Source of the DNA: Holothuria scabra
Lineage: Eukaryota > Echinodermata > Holothuroidea > Aspidochirotida > Holothuriidae
Assembly: GCA_037179385.1 (NCBI GenBank)
Contig: CM074187.1
Location: forward strand, 7,068,001-7,132,000
Reading direction: 5' to 3'
Length of the DNA: 64,000 nt
The position numbers and the translations under genes are program-made. Positions within the stretch are counted from its first letter, which is position 1, and the number at the start of each line of letters is the position of its first letter. Shown one piece after another: positions 41,801-49,544 of the stretch. The notes under the pieces were generated by a model. The model was not told where the DNA came from, did no database searches, and saw only the letters and a program-made list of their open reading frames with translations.

Positions 41801-43569
41801 GGTACCGTACCATACTGGTACCGGTACATACCGGTACTTACGGAAATACCGGTAAACTGTGAACCTGAATACAGACAAAGCCACAAAGCAACAAATGCAA
41901 GTAAAAAACAAACAACAATTTTCAGTTTAGTGAAAAGATTCCAACACATGGAAGCATACTCAAGATGAAGATCGATTATAGCAAAGTAAACAGTAGTTTC
42001 GATTTCCATAGAACACAGGTGAAGATTATGGCGGCACAGATTCAACAGCTTGGTGGCCTTATTTGTGATCTCTTCAATCTCAATGTGCCTATTGAAATTA
42101 AGTTTGTTGTCTTAAACGAGACCAAATAACCTCTGAAGCGACTTCTTCCAGATCACAACAATCAGAGGCTGTCATACACAGTAGTTTACACTTGGAAACA
42201 TTGAAGGCCCTTTGCCAAGTGAGAGCTTAATTTTGTAACTTAAATAGGTCTCCCTGGAGGTGTCTGGTTACAGTTTGTTTATGCCCTCGCTATTTTCCGC
42301 GCCTCAAAAACGTTGTTTTCCACCCCTTTTATTTTTAGCAGAAAACATCTTTTTGGGAAGCGGAAAGTAATGGAATGGAACATGATATCAGTGATACTTT
42401 TGTCAAATGAAGATTCCATCAACTTTTCCTTAAAGTTTCAAACTTCATTGATGTCTTTTACTATTCAATGGAACACCCGTTACTGCCATGTTGACGTCTT
42501 TCCAAGCAACATTCTCTCTGTAGACGTAAGTATACTTATACGTTACGAACAGGTATATGTTATTCAGTGCTGTGAACAACTGTTCACACATTCAGCATAA
42601 GTCTACCTACAGACAAGCGGACTACTTATACGTAAAAAAATACAAGTCTGTGACTAGACTTGACATTTAGAGAAAAGGTCATAAAATTCATTCTTTGCGA
42701 TAGCTTTTGATGAGGATACTGAAAAAGTTTTAGGCCTAGCCACAAATTTCATTGTTGTCTTGTACAGTATTTGGATTTGAAATTTGAAGTTAGGCCTAAC
42801 AATTATTTTATCACATGTTAGTTCAAACATTTCTTTCCACCCCAAGATTTTTAGGGGCGGAAAGTAACGGGCGAAAACTACCGAGGGCCGAAACTAACGG
42901 ACCCCGAGGTGTCTGGTCACCTCGGCCCCTGAGACAACTTGGTCCAGACATCTCGGCCACCCAGACATCTCGGCCCCTGGACAACTCAGCCCTTCAGAAA
43001 GGAATGTTTGAACTTAAAGGCATCCATTAATCTAAACTAGATTTCCTAGTAATCCTGTAATTACACAATGTAGGCTAGTTGGAGAAGGAGGCATTGGAGT
43101 GGGAGAACATCAAATGCCTTTCTAAAATCTAGAGGAATAAGATCAATTTGTCCCTTTCCCTTGTTAAATGTGCTGGTTCAATGGTTCGTAGCTTCAATTA
43201 GCCTGAAGGTATGTGCTTTGTAATTTGCACTAACACATAGACCTAGGCCTAGGTCATACTCAAGTCAAAGGTCTAGAGTGAGTGACGCAGGCCTAACAAT
43301 CTAACATTAACGTTAGTGCTAGCCTAACGTTACTCGTTAGGTCTAACGTTAACGTTAGGCTATGACTTAGGTAGTAGGCTACTTGAATATTTTTACCGAG
43401 TTGGTTTAGCAGCAGCAACATTCAACTTTTGTTGCCCTCCTCCTGCACTGAATACCGTAGAGTCATCATGTGTACCTGCAGACGCAAAGTATAAACAGGA
43501 GAAAACGACTACAATGTGAACATAAATTGACGTTCTGGAAAAGTGTGGGTTTTTCATGGAGGCAGCCAT
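23677..43569 (-). CDS. POFUT2: POFUT2, GDP-fucose protein O-fucosyltransferase 2 (3' end missing)
   Basis: Exons at 43569-43397, 35952-35702, 34516-34261, 26481-26415 or 25690-25624, and 23802-23677 join in phase to 291 residues that follow human POFUT2 in order. POFUT2 (family GT68) is an ER-lumen enzyme that puts O-fucose on folded thrombospondin type 1 repeats. Visible: N-terminal signal/anchor, the RYLLYDVN...EGFNLRRD donor-site motif with catalytic-type Glu at residue 68, [22 protein letters not shown], LDRAExLLHD and [12 protein letters not shown]. The last third (about 140-150 residues in the human protein, including the GDP-binding R-R-K-D-F motif) was not found. Two alternative copies of exon 4 exist. 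The introns total about 19 kb and are full of transposons. Confidence 0.93.
23803..25623 (-). other. POFUT2 intron between exon 4b and exon 5
   Basis: Contains a 42-bp tandem duplication (24465-24548) and an ATGC microsatellite near 24983-24997. No other feature. Confidence 0.7.
24465..24548 (+). repeat. 42-bp tandem duplication carrying CACGTG
   Basis: Units 24465-24506 and 24507-24548 differ at one visible base (CCACTT versus CCAGTT). Each contains TTGTCACGTGTGAAG, so the duplication doubles an E-box-type CACGTG site in the intron. Confidence 0.9.
25624..25690 (-). CDS. POFUT2: POFUT2 alternative exon 4b
   Basis: A 67-nt exon with acceptor TTTTCACGGTCAG and donor GTGAGT. After completing the Arg codon it encodes [20 protein letters not shown], then WK. 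It aligns with human [20 protein letters not shown], WD and with exon 4a (13 of 22 residues, 43 of 67 nt identical). It has the same length and phases as exon 4a, so either can join exon 3 to exon 5, but using both or neither breaks the frame. Confidence 0.9.
26415..26481 (-). CDS. POFUT2: POFUT2 alternative exon 4a
   Basis: A 67-nt exon with acceptor CATTTCTTTAG and donor GTAAGT. It encodes [20 protein letters not shown], then WT, after completing the Arg codon begun in exon 3. It lies 724 nt upstream of exon 4b on the transcribed strand. Both copies share GTRAGTTGCAA across the donor, as expected for a tandem exon duplication. Both frames are intact and the conserved L-D-R-A-E-x-L-L-H-D core is kept, so neither looks like a dead exon. 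Confidence 0.92.
27561..28950 (-). mobile_element. CR1/jockey-group LINE fragment A, 5'-truncated
   Basis: Minus-strand frames encode a reverse transcriptase from [19 protein letters not shown] through [17 protein letters not shown] (motif A) to [11 protein letters not shown] and FQFADDHTI (catalytic A/D-D). They continue to the C-terminal [20 protein letters not shown] and a stop at 27688. A frameshift near 28640-28680 separates the two halves (the [13 protein letters not shown] part is in another frame). The 3' end is a TGTAA pentamer tail (plus-strand ATTAC repeats, 27561-27584). Inactive. Confidence 0.88.
28917..29403 (-). mobile_element. LINE fragment B (RT C-terminal part), decayed
   Basis: Reads [20 protein letters not shown], then [21 protein letters not shown] and [20 protein letters not shown], in two frames with stops. 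This order matches the region after the catalytic motif of jockey/RTE-like reverse transcriptases (K-F-L-G-x-x-I-D-x-x-L-S-W, Y-L-P, W-G). It is a different family from fragment A, which begins immediately after it. Confidence 0.7.
29472..29771 (+). other. 99-codon open frame in an unknown dispersed repeat
   Basis: The frame starts [21 protein letters not shown] do not recognise the product. The first 130 nt or so recur, diverged, near 60840-60955 (words such as CAAGCA, TTACTC, AGTAAATTTCACA, CCAATC, TGAAACAGGA). The sequence therefore belongs to a dispersed family rather than a single-copy gene. The other copy has no comparable open frame. Confidence 0.4.
29854..30072 (+). mobile_element. 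piggyBac-like MITE, copy 3, 5'-truncated
   Basis: Starts inside the family sequence at TCCTTTTGGACCC and runs to ACAACGGTAAAGGG followed by TTAA (30073-30076). Same orientation as the copies at 8.3-8.9 kb. The left terminus and its TTAA are lost. Confidence 0.8.
33186..33480. mobile_element. CCAGTGG-ended MITE (295 bp)
   Basis: Begins CCAGTGGCATCACAACAGG and ends CCTGTGACACCACTGG, inverted repeats of each other. C- and G-rich tracts (GTAGGGGGGTGCAG) occur near both ends. No coding capacity. The ends resemble those at 52803-53043 and the fragment near 47840-47867. Confidence 0.75.
34261..34516 (-). CDS. POFUT2: POFUT2 exon 3
   Basis: A 256-nt exon (residues 142-227) between TCTTATCAACAG and GTAAGT. 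It encodes [20 protein letters not shown], then CID, and [12 protein letters not shown], then CLSVQ and NTSAR. This is nearly colinear with human [31 protein letters not shown] and NTSAR. It ends AG|, so the Arg codon is completed by the first base (A) of exon 4a or 4b. Confidence 0.96.
34517..35701 (-). other. POFUT2 intron 2
   Basis: Contains a hAT-like MITE (34986-35452) and a roughly 350-bp stretch (34590-34950) in which GTCCTCGG-like words recur five times (near 34677, 34729, 34891, 34911, 34931). That stretch looks like part of another, unclassified repeat and runs into a CA microsatellite at 34958-34972. Confidence 0.65.
34986..35452. mobile_element. hAT-like MITE with GGGTACCC palindromes (467 bp)
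   Basis: The terminal inverted repeat is TAGTGTTTGCA at the left and TGCAAACACTA at the right. Subterminal CGGGTACCCGGGTACCCGAC and CGGGTACCCGACAGG follow inside. Flanking 8-mers ATACTCAC and GTACTAAC match at 6 of 8 positions, fitting a worn hAT 8-bp target duplication. The core is AT-rich without a transposase frame. Confidence 0.75.
35702..35952 (-). CDS. POFUT2: POFUT2 exon 2: donor-site motif
   Basis: A 251-nt exon (Arg58 to residue 141 plus one base) between TTGTTACATAG and GTATTT. It encodes [20 protein letters not shown], then RIANL, and [26 protein letters not shown] and [10 protein letters not shown]. The [14 protein letters not shown] motif holds the catalytic-type Glu (Glu68 here). 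The match to human POFUT2 is unambiguous. The frame upstream of the acceptor is intronic. Confidence 0.96.
36052..36260 (+). mobile_element. tRNA-derived SINE copy
   Basis: Has a tRNA-like head GCATGGTCTAGTGGTTAGAG (A box) followed by a small duplication (CAGTCTAACTTG twice). The body carries TGGAACCTACTACCATTGTG, TGCTCAGCATAGGCAATGGA and GTAGGCCAAGACAGTGA. The 3' part departs from the other copies. Same family as 20983, 49190, 49545 and 55478. Confidence 0.75.
36420..37680 (+). repeat. Tandem array, eight units of about 145 bp, each with a DR1-like site
   Basis: The core TGACCTTTGACCT (minus strand AGGTCAAAGGTCA) is perfect at 36607, 36887, 37171, 37315 and 37460, and altered at 36461, 36741 and 37032 (the last lacks the spacer base). 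Spacing is 135-148 bp. In the best units the core follows TGACCCCTGGTGACCCCAGA, so four half-sites stand in a row. Each unit also has TGCATCCACA, CCAAATATGAAATCTATCC and TTGAGATATNNNGTTAACA words. The array ends in CACA/CATA microsatellite (37575-37642). Confidence 0.92.
37785..37870 (+). repeat. Head fragment of the DR1-repeat element
   Basis: ACCACAAAGCCAAAAGGCTT, AGTGATTCCTTGCCACTG and GCCTGTCTTTTTTTTCC match the start of the array at 17665. No units follow, so it is a truncated copy. Confidence 0.7.
39640..40175 (+). repeat. Third DR1-type array, about three units
   Basis: Units carry TGACCTTTGACC at 39729 (followed by G) and a perfect TGACCTTTGACCT at 39981, plus one broken copy at 39835. 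It ends with CACACA (40102-40119) and a hairpin-like GGTTCCTTTTGC ... GCAAGGAACC followed by an A tract, a terminal structure not seen inside the arrays. Confidence 0.8.
40197..41868. mobile_element. hAT-like non-autonomous element (1.67 kb)
   Basis: An identical 8-bp duplication ATACAGAC flanks it (40189-40196 and 41869-41876). Ends are imperfect inverted repeats: TAAGCTTTCACGGTACC at the left and, read inward from the right, TCAGGTTCACAGTTTACC. GGTACC/ACCGGTAC words crowd both subterminal zones. The inside has a direct duplication of about 260 bp (41158-41415 and 41485-41755). The copies start with ATGTCGAAAGAAAGCAAG but carry only 20-33 codon frames, so no transposase is encoded. Confidence 0.82.
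41158..41755 (+). repeat. Internal direct duplication of about 260 bp
   Basis: GCGCAGAATGTCGAAAGAAA is followed in both copies by AGTGTGGA, GGGATTTGTGACTGAAAT, GATTATCAAGTGA, TTAGAGACAC and AGTATCATTCTAATTCAAAT. Copies are about 330 bp apart and differ by small indels and substitutions. Confidence 0.85.
41880..43170 (-). mobile_element. Decayed LINE reverse transcriptase relic, interrupted
   Basis: The minus strand near 43150-43085 reads [20 protein letters not shown], the reverse transcriptase motif A. The matching C-terminal part at 42240-41900 reads [15 protein letters not shown], then [20 protein letters not shown] and LEYASMCWN, with stops and frameshifts between. About 650 bp of unrelated inverted-repeat sequence (42272-42905) interrupts it. 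Related to the CR1/L2/jockey group. Confidence 0.7.
42272..42905. mobile_element. TIR element inserted in the LINE relic
   Basis: Flanked by near-identical 15-mers, GAGGTGTCTGGTTAC (42257-42271) and GAGGTGTCTGGTCAC (42906-42920). Ends resemble inverted repeats: GCCCTCGCTATTTTCCGC at the left and, inward from the right, GCCCTCGGTAGTTTTCGC. GCGGAAAGTAA occurs near both ends. No coding content of note. A 15-bp flank is unusually long for a DNA transposon. Confidence 0.6.
43397..43569 (-). CDS. POFUT2: POFUT2 exon 1: signal/anchor segment
   Basis: ATG at 43569 lies in a good context (A at -3, G at +4; CAATATGGCTGCC, also YY1-like). It opens [32 protein letters not shown], a signal peptide or anchor, then a Gly/Ala/Lys linker ending AAAKPT plus CG|GTAAAA. 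Joining to exon 2 completes Arg58 and gives R-Y-L-L-Y-D-V-N, as in human POFUT2. A further upstream in-frame ATG (43605) would add 12 residues and is less favoured. N-terminal sequence is poorly conserved in the family, so the call rests on position, phase and signal peptide. Confidence 0.78.
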
Positions 43570-43784
43570 ATTGGACAATGTAACGAAGCAAGCTGTACAT
43601 TTCATCAGACTAAGGTAGATTCGATAAACTTATATGGGCCTCGCCGCGATCTCAACTTATGTTTACTCGTAACCCTCCCTGCCTTCAGTAAAACATTTTC
43701 GGACGGTAGCCGGTCGTTTCGCCCCCTTGCCATTACCAAAAGTGGGGGTACCAGGATGGAACTTTTAACAGGAGGCGTAGGAAA
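43570..43784 (-). promoter_or_regulatory. Presumed POFUT2 5' region, bounded by a LINE
   Basis: Only about 215 bp separate the POFUT2 start from the tail of a CR1 insertion. The stretch has CpGs (CGCCGCGATC, GGACGG, CCGGTCG) unlike the AT-rich surroundings, which fits a small CpG-containing promoter. No TATA box is seen. Confidence 0.4.
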
Positions 43785-45262
43785 CAACATAACATAACAT
43801 AACATAACAGGTTAAAGGGCAAAGGAGGGCTGTAAAGGCCCCATAAGATGCCCTGTAATCCAACCCCCCCCCCCCAAACAAAGCAAACCACCAACACCTA
43901 AAGAGCCCAGAAAGATTAGATTCTACCACAGTCATGGAAAAACTTGTCAATATTAACCTTAAAACGGTGCACTGATGTGGAGTTAACAACCCACTCAGGT
44001 AGGCTATTCCACTCACTAACAACCCTATGAGAGAAACTGAACTTCCTAATGTCAAGTCTAGCAAAAGACTTTTCAAGCTTTTTGCAATGGCCTCTAACCC
44101 GAGGATTACTCTGGACCTTTAAATAACTGCAAGCTAACAAAGGATTCCCTTCAGATAGAAATTTGTATACCTGGAGCATGTCCCCCCTAATCCTTCTCAG
44201 CTCCAAAGTGGTAAGCCCACAAGCAGCTTAAGCCTTTGGGAATAAGGTAGATTTTTAACCTCAGGTATGAGTCGGGTAGCTCTCTTCTGAACTTGCTCTA
44301 AAAGCAATTTGTCCTTTTCAAAGAAGGGACTCCAGGCCTGTGCAGCATAGTCGAGATGGGGTCGAACCAGCTGCTTATACAAATTTAGCACAATTTCTTT
44401 ACTAAAACTCTTAAAATTCCTCCTGATCAACCCAAGCACCCTATTTGCCCTTGCAGCAGTAGCTGCACACTGCCTAGATGACTTTAAATCTCTTGTAATA
44501 ACTACACCAAGGTCTTTCTCAAAAGTCACTTTCTTCAAATTAGTACCATTCATAGTATAATCATGGTGGGGATTCTTAGAACCAAAGTGGAGGACTTTGC
44601 ACTTATCAGCATTAAAAGACATTTGCCAAGTCTGAGACCATGAAAATAACCTATCCAGATCTTTCTGAAGCAATAAAGAATCATCCTTTCCTCCAACCTT
44701 CCTATAGAGCTTTGTATCATCAGCAAACTTACTTATACTGGAAGTGATAGAGCTATCAATATCATTTATGAAAATTAAGAAAAGAAGTGGGCCAAGAACA
44801 GAACCTTGTGGTACACCACTTGAGACTTCTTTCCAGGAAGAAAAATTTCCATTGACAACAACTCTCTGAGACCTACCATTGAGCCACGAATTGATCCACT
44901 GAGCGCACTTGCCTATGATGCCTAACCTATGCAATTTTACCATGAGTCTACCTAGAGGTACTTTGTCAAAAGCTTTTTGGAAGTCAAGGTAAATGACGTC
45001 CACACTGGAACCTGAATCGAGAGACAAAGGAACATCCTCAAGAAAGCTTAGCAAATTTGTAACACAAGATCTACTGGGTAGGAAACCATGCTGAGTTAGA
45101 TTGAGTAACCCATTATCTAAGAGATGCTTTAGCAAACAGTCCTTGATTAAGGATTCCATAATTTTGCACACAACACTAGTTAAACTGACTGGCCTGTAAT
45201 TACAAGGTGAACTCCGATCCCCCTTTTTAAAAATTGGAGTGACATTAGCAAGTGGGGGGATT
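43785..45262 (-). mobile_element. CR1-type LINE, 5'-truncated, one frameshift
   Basis: Minus-strand frames encode PPLANVTPIFKKGD, YRPVSLTSVVCKIMESL, DVIYLDFQKAFDKVPLGRL (motif A), [30 protein letters not shown] (catalytic ADD), FNADKCKVLHFGSKN and VRPHLDYAAQAWSPF. This is the typical CR1 reverse transcriptase order. A frameshift near 44206 moves the last 90 codons (LELRRIRGDMLQVYKFL...) to another frame. The 3' end is a pentamer tail (plus AACAT repeats, 43787-43808). The endonuclease half is absent. It lies just upstream of POFUT2 exon 1, same strand. Confidence 0.93.
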
Positions 45263-45269
45263 GGTACCT

Positions 45270-46430
45270 ACGAGGGTTAGGCGTGTTGTGTAACTTGCAA
45301 CTTATCTGCCTATCCTCTTCATGTATTCTGTACAATTTATGCAAAGAGTTCAATTGTTCGTTAGTCTGTTAAATACCGTTTCCTTGGTGTCACGATCATG
45401 GTCCAAGAAATCTGTAGAATGCTCCTATTTTGTCAGTTGTTTCACTGTGTTTGGAGGAGGGATTTATTCTTCCCATTTTATGTGTTTAGAAGAGGGATTT
45501 GTTCCCCGTTATTTTTGACCAGGGCTAACCGTGACCTTTCTGATTAAAGTATTTTTGCTAGGCCTCCGATGCATGGGTGGGCAGACAATAAGATTTGAAG
45601 GAGTAAGAACTAAAGTGTTCTGGTGTGAATTTGTATTCCATTTACCCGCTGAGGAGGCATAACTCTTTGAACAGTTACATTCAGTTATATTCAGTTATAT
45701 GTAGTTATATTCAGTCAAATTCAGTTAAAAACATCCGTCCAAAGCCCGTATATAGCCAATTATATCAGTTATAGCCAGTTATAAAATATTCAAAGGAACG
45801 CTCAGGCTTTAAAGTTTCTTTCAGGTACATTATTTGGAGATTACAAAGGAGTGAATAAACTGGAGATTAACTGTAACAAAGATTTGTCTCATTCTTTGCT
45901 CTCATTCAATGTTGTAAATACGCAACAAGGTGGCAAGACTACAGTATCATGTAAGCAGAGCTCCACCATCAGTTGGCACGAAGCGTACAAGAAAATTTTG
46001 GGCTTTACAAACCCTCTAGATGGCGGGAAACACGGCACTTCGGTCCCACGTGTTTTAAGCTGGGTGTGCCTTGAAATACGAATCCCATTTCTGCCACTTC
46101 TCACTGATAATGATAATGAAAAATAAATCTATGAAAAATGGTAGAACATATATTTTTAGGGACCCCAAAACTGGGAATTTCTGATCTTTGGCCTGGGGGT
46201 AAGACTAAAGGGAACAGGCTCCTTCAGGAGGGCGTAGCTTTTGTAGGGAAAACAAAAGTACTGAGTTGTGTCCCCCTCTGGAAAACTTTCTTTGCGTTAG
46301 ATTTCCTACATTCAAAATGGTTCCACTTTGAACTGATTATAGGCCTGCGTTTAGGGATTTTCCTTTTGGAAGAGCATGAAAAATTTCAAAATACCCATTT
46401 TTAGTGTTTGTAGAGATTTTGCAAGTGACA
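45270..46430. other. No gene recognised; degenerate ATTCAGTTAT repeats
   Basis: About 45670-45785 holds a worn tandem of TTATATTCAG-like decamers. The 91- and 88-codon frames at 45851-46126 and 46138-46404 have no recognisable motifs. Confidence 0.5.
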
Positions 46431-46437
46431 TAGATAC

Positions 46438-46594
46438 CAGTGTTGTAATCGACTTCTTTAACAGATTAGTGACTCGAGTCGAGTCATTGACTCGAGTCAC
46501 TGTAATATTTCAATGGGGAAATTACTTCTGATTTCTATCGAGTCACTATCATTTTGAGAGCAAGTGACTCAAGTCATGACTTGTTACAACACTG
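46438..46594. mobile_element. CAGTGTTGTAA-ended MITE (157 bp)
   Basis: The left end CAGTGTTGTAA and right end TTACAACACTG are perfect inverted 11-mers. Inside are nested GACTCGAGTC palindromes and a matching AAGTGACTCAAGTCATGACTT arm in the right half. The flanks share GATAC. Probably a hAT- or related non-autonomous element. Confidence 0.75.
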
Positions 46595-46599
46595 ATACA

Positions 46600-47180
46600 T
46601 TCTACCAAATTAGAAACAATGTTTTCTGGTTTTGTGGTGTCTAGATGCAAAATGGTGCAGTATTTGTTCAATCTTCTGTACATCACGTAGTCAAAATTAA
46701 AATACTACGAGTAAACCTCTCAAAATATCAAACCGCGAAGCAGAAGTAGGAATCACGTGGGAAACATTTGTATTCTGGACCTTGTGGACATTTTACAAAT
46801 CCGCCCGGACACCAGTTCCAACTAGTAACTTGTCGAAAAAAGTCGTTCTACACTGGCACTTGTCATAGGCAGGAGTGAGGCACGACAAATTAAATGCCTA
46901 CTTGTTAAGGATGGAAGGGAAGAATCATCCGAAGGCAGTACCTTACCCGTATGTCATATTGTGTGTATGATAAAGAATAGGAATGGTTGTGTAAAAATGG
47001 TCTCCAGTGTGTGATTGTCTTAGTGTTTTCTGTGAATCAACCAGCTATCCAAAAGACAGAAAGAAGTTAACCTGACAAAGTCATATTCGAGTTTGTAGTC
47101 GAGACGATCGTTTCATCTTCGAAGTGAAATGCAAGAAACGACAGTGCAGATTATATATGGTATCTAAGTGATTACTTGAT
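46600..47180. other. No recognisable feature
   Basis: Unique-looking AT-rich sequence leading into the pentanucleotide array. Confidence 0.4.
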
Positions 47181-47181
47181 T

Positions 47182-47626
47182 CATTTCATTTCGTTTCATT
47201 TCATTTCATTTCATTTCATTTCATTCCATTTCATTTCATTTCATTACATTTCATTTCATTTCATTTCATTTCATTTCATTTCATTTCATTTCATTTCATT
47301 TCATTTCATTTCATTTCATTTCATTTCATTTCATTTCATTTCATTTCATTTCATTTCATTTCATTTCATTTCATTTCATTTCATTTCATTTCATTTCATT
47401 TCATTTCATTTCATTTCATTTCATTTCATTTCATTTCATTTCATTTCATTTCATTTCATTTCATTTCATTTCATTTCATTTCATTTCATTTCATTTCATT
47501 TCATTTCATTTCATTTCATTTCATTTCATTTCATTTCATTTCATTTCATTTCATTTCATTTCATTTCATTTCATTTCATTCCATTCCATTTCATTTCATT
47601 TCATTTCATGTCATTTCATTTCATTT
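47182..47626 (+). repeat. ATTTC pentanucleotide array, about 445 bp
   Basis: Nearly pure (CATTT)n, roughly 88 units. Interruptions lie only near the ends (CGTTT near 47190, CCATT and ACATT at 47224-47247, CCATTCCATT at 47580-47590, CATGT near 47610). The centre of more than 300 bp is perfect, which implies recent expansion or assembly from such a repeat. The plus-strand open frame of repeating F-H-F-I-S is an artefact of a stop-free 5-mer. Confidence 0.97.
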
Positions 47627-48660
47627 ATTAATTTGATTTCATACGTGCTTACAAAATGTTTTCATAAGTGTGATTTCATACTTGCGCACAAAATGTGTTT
47701 TACATTCATTTTTTCATGCATCATTTTTCTTAATTGTTTCGCCGTTACTGTTTTTATTTCCGTTCAAATATTTTACTTTTTTCTCAATTACTTTTTCAGG
47801 ACGAAAAATCCGGGGACCTGAAGATAATGGGGGGGGGGGGGGATAGGCCCCCCGTGGCTACGCCACTGATTACCAATATTTTTATCCTTGAGTGCAATCA
47901 AACACTTTCATTGGAAAGTTTGGAAAAGCACATGTGTCCCTTCATTGTTCCCCCGGGGCCAGGGCCCACGTGGCTACAAGCCAGACACCTATTGTATATA
48001 TATCCAACATGATCAGAGCCCGGAGTGAGGGAAGGATCACCTGCCGGATAGTATGAATCATTTCAACCCATCCATAGTAAAGAAGAATAAGGTCCGCGAT
48101 TAGCAGTGATGAAGTTACAGTGGAATCAGGCAAGATCGAGCTAAGGGCACTTAACCTCACATTTTGCACCTAGCTGCCCCATATCTCTCAAGCTGGGTCA
48201 GTTAGGGAGTTGGGTTTACTGGAAAAAATAATATACCTCTCCAGAGACTGAATTTATCAACCAGACTGAAATAGGCTTATGATGCTAAAAGCCCAAAGCT
48301 TTCTAATTCGGGGTTTCGCCCCTGAATCTCCACACCCAGGAACACTCCCAGGCACTTTGCAAGTTCAGTTTCTCCCTGCACCACAAAATGTTTGCCCCAA
48401 ACATTATCCTTTGTCCTAAGTATGCCCCTCCCCCAATTTTGACACTTTGGCACCGCTACTGTCACGGTTAATTTCACCTGGGCCTGCTTTTCCGGCTTCC
48501 TTCATATTTCCCGTCACATGTTGGTGATGGTGCGATGAGCAATTTTCACTGTCCACCCGATGGCACCGGGGGGGGGGGGTCTAACTTTACCACAGTTTTG
48601 AAGGCGCGATTAAGTTCACCGTAACCTACCAGCAGGCCTACTCGTGTTAAGGTCGTGACA
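47627..48660. other. Intergenic; end of a GTGGCTACGCCACTG-type element
   Basis: A 14-G run at about 47830-47843 and CCCCCGTGGCTACGCCACTG (47848-47867) resemble the right end of the CAGTGGCG-ended elements; a left end was not found. A second G run is at 48570-48579. No gene seen. Confidence 0.45.
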
Positions 48661-48663
48661 TTC

Positions 48664-49145
48664 ATTTACATAACATAACATAGCATAGCATAGCATAGCA
48701 TAGCATAACAGTTTAAAGGGCAAAGGAGGGCTATAAGGGCCCCATAAGATGCCCTGTAATCCAAAGCCCCCCAAATAACAAAAAACAAACCACCAACACC
48801 TAACGAGTCCAGAAAGAACAGATTCTATCACAGTCATGAAAAAACTTGTCAACGGTGCACTGATGTGGAGTTAACAACCCACTCAGGCAGGCTATTCCAC
48901 TCATTAACAACCCGTTGAGAGAAACTGAACCTCCTAATGTCAAGTCTAGCAAAAGTCTTTACTAAAACTTTTAAAATTCCTCCTGATCAACACAAGCACC
49001 CTATGCATGCCCTGCAGCAGTAGCTGCACACTGACCAGAGGGCTTTAAATCTCCCTTAATAACTACACATAGATCTTTCTCAGAAGTCACTTCGTTAAAA
49101 TTTGCACCATTCATAGTAAAATCATAGATGGGATTCTTAGAACCA
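48664..49145 (-). mobile_element. Second copy of the CR1 family, internally deleted
   Basis: Closely matches the 3' end of the element at 43785: TTTAAAGGGCAAAGGAGGGC, CCCCATAAGATGCCCTGTAA, ACCACCAACACCTAA, GGAGTTAACAACCCACTCAG. It then jumps from the equivalent of about 44070 to about 44400 and stops near the equivalent of 44585. The tail is a longer pentamer run (CATAA/CATAG, 48664-48712). No open frame remains. Confidence 0.9.
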
Positions 49146-49189
49146 ATATAATATAAATACTTTGGTGCTTTGCCAACTTCTGACCAATC

Positions 49190-49420
49190 AGGGCATGGTT
49201 AAGTGGTTAAAGTATCAGACTTCAACTTGCAGTTGGTAGGTTGTGAGTTCAAGTGCTGTGTCATACCAAGTGGTTTAAAAACGAAGCTTACTGTTATTGT
49301 GCTTGATGCTCAGTGTAACCAATGGAGTAATTGAGTGAGCCACAACTGCAAAAAAGGGCCGTGTCCGGCTCGACTTAAACCTGAGGGTAAAACTATATCT
49401 AACTAACTGACTGAGCAAAC
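49190..49420 (+). mobile_element. tRNA-derived SINE copy
   Basis: Head GGGCATGGTTAAGTGGTTAA (A-box-like) and GTTGTGAGTTCAAGTGC (worn B box). The body has CTGTTATTGTGCTTGATGCT, ACCAATGGAGTA and GAGTGAGCCACAACTGCAAA, then GGCTCGACTTAAACC and a TCTAACTAACTGAC end. Nearly full length. Confidence 0.82.
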
Positions 49421-49544
49421 TTGGGATTGCAAAATTACGTTCCAGCTTACTTAGTCGATCTCCATGAGGCTCGCAGGCCCGAGCTAGTGGTAACCTTGGT
49501 TACCCGTTACCCAAACTTCGAAACCTCTGAGCATGGGAGGCTTG

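Larger units (their letters stand above)
35953..43396 (-). other. POFUT2 intron 1 (7.4 kb)
   Basis: Packed with repeats: a SINE (36052-36260), two DR1-type arrays (36420-37680 and 39640-40175), a hAT-like element (40197-41868), and a LINE relic (41880-43170) with an internal TIR insertion. The stretch 37880-39600 shows nothing recognisable apart from a G8 run at 37911-37918. The last 200 bp before exon 1 carry several TAACGTTA palindromes. Confidence 0.75.

Noticed and set aside
35953..43396. Additional POFUT2 exons inside intron 1
   Set aside because: Exon 1 and exon 2 join exactly at the Arg-Tyr-Leu-Leu-Tyr start of the conserved domain; nothing in the repeat-filled intron resembles the family.
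45851..46404. Two plus-strand frames of 91 and 88 codons
   Set aside because: No motifs, no splice context, and composition typical of chance frames.
47176..47631. 151-codon open frame of repeating F-H-F-I-S
   Set aside because: It is a stop-free reading of the ATTTC pentamer array with no gene context.
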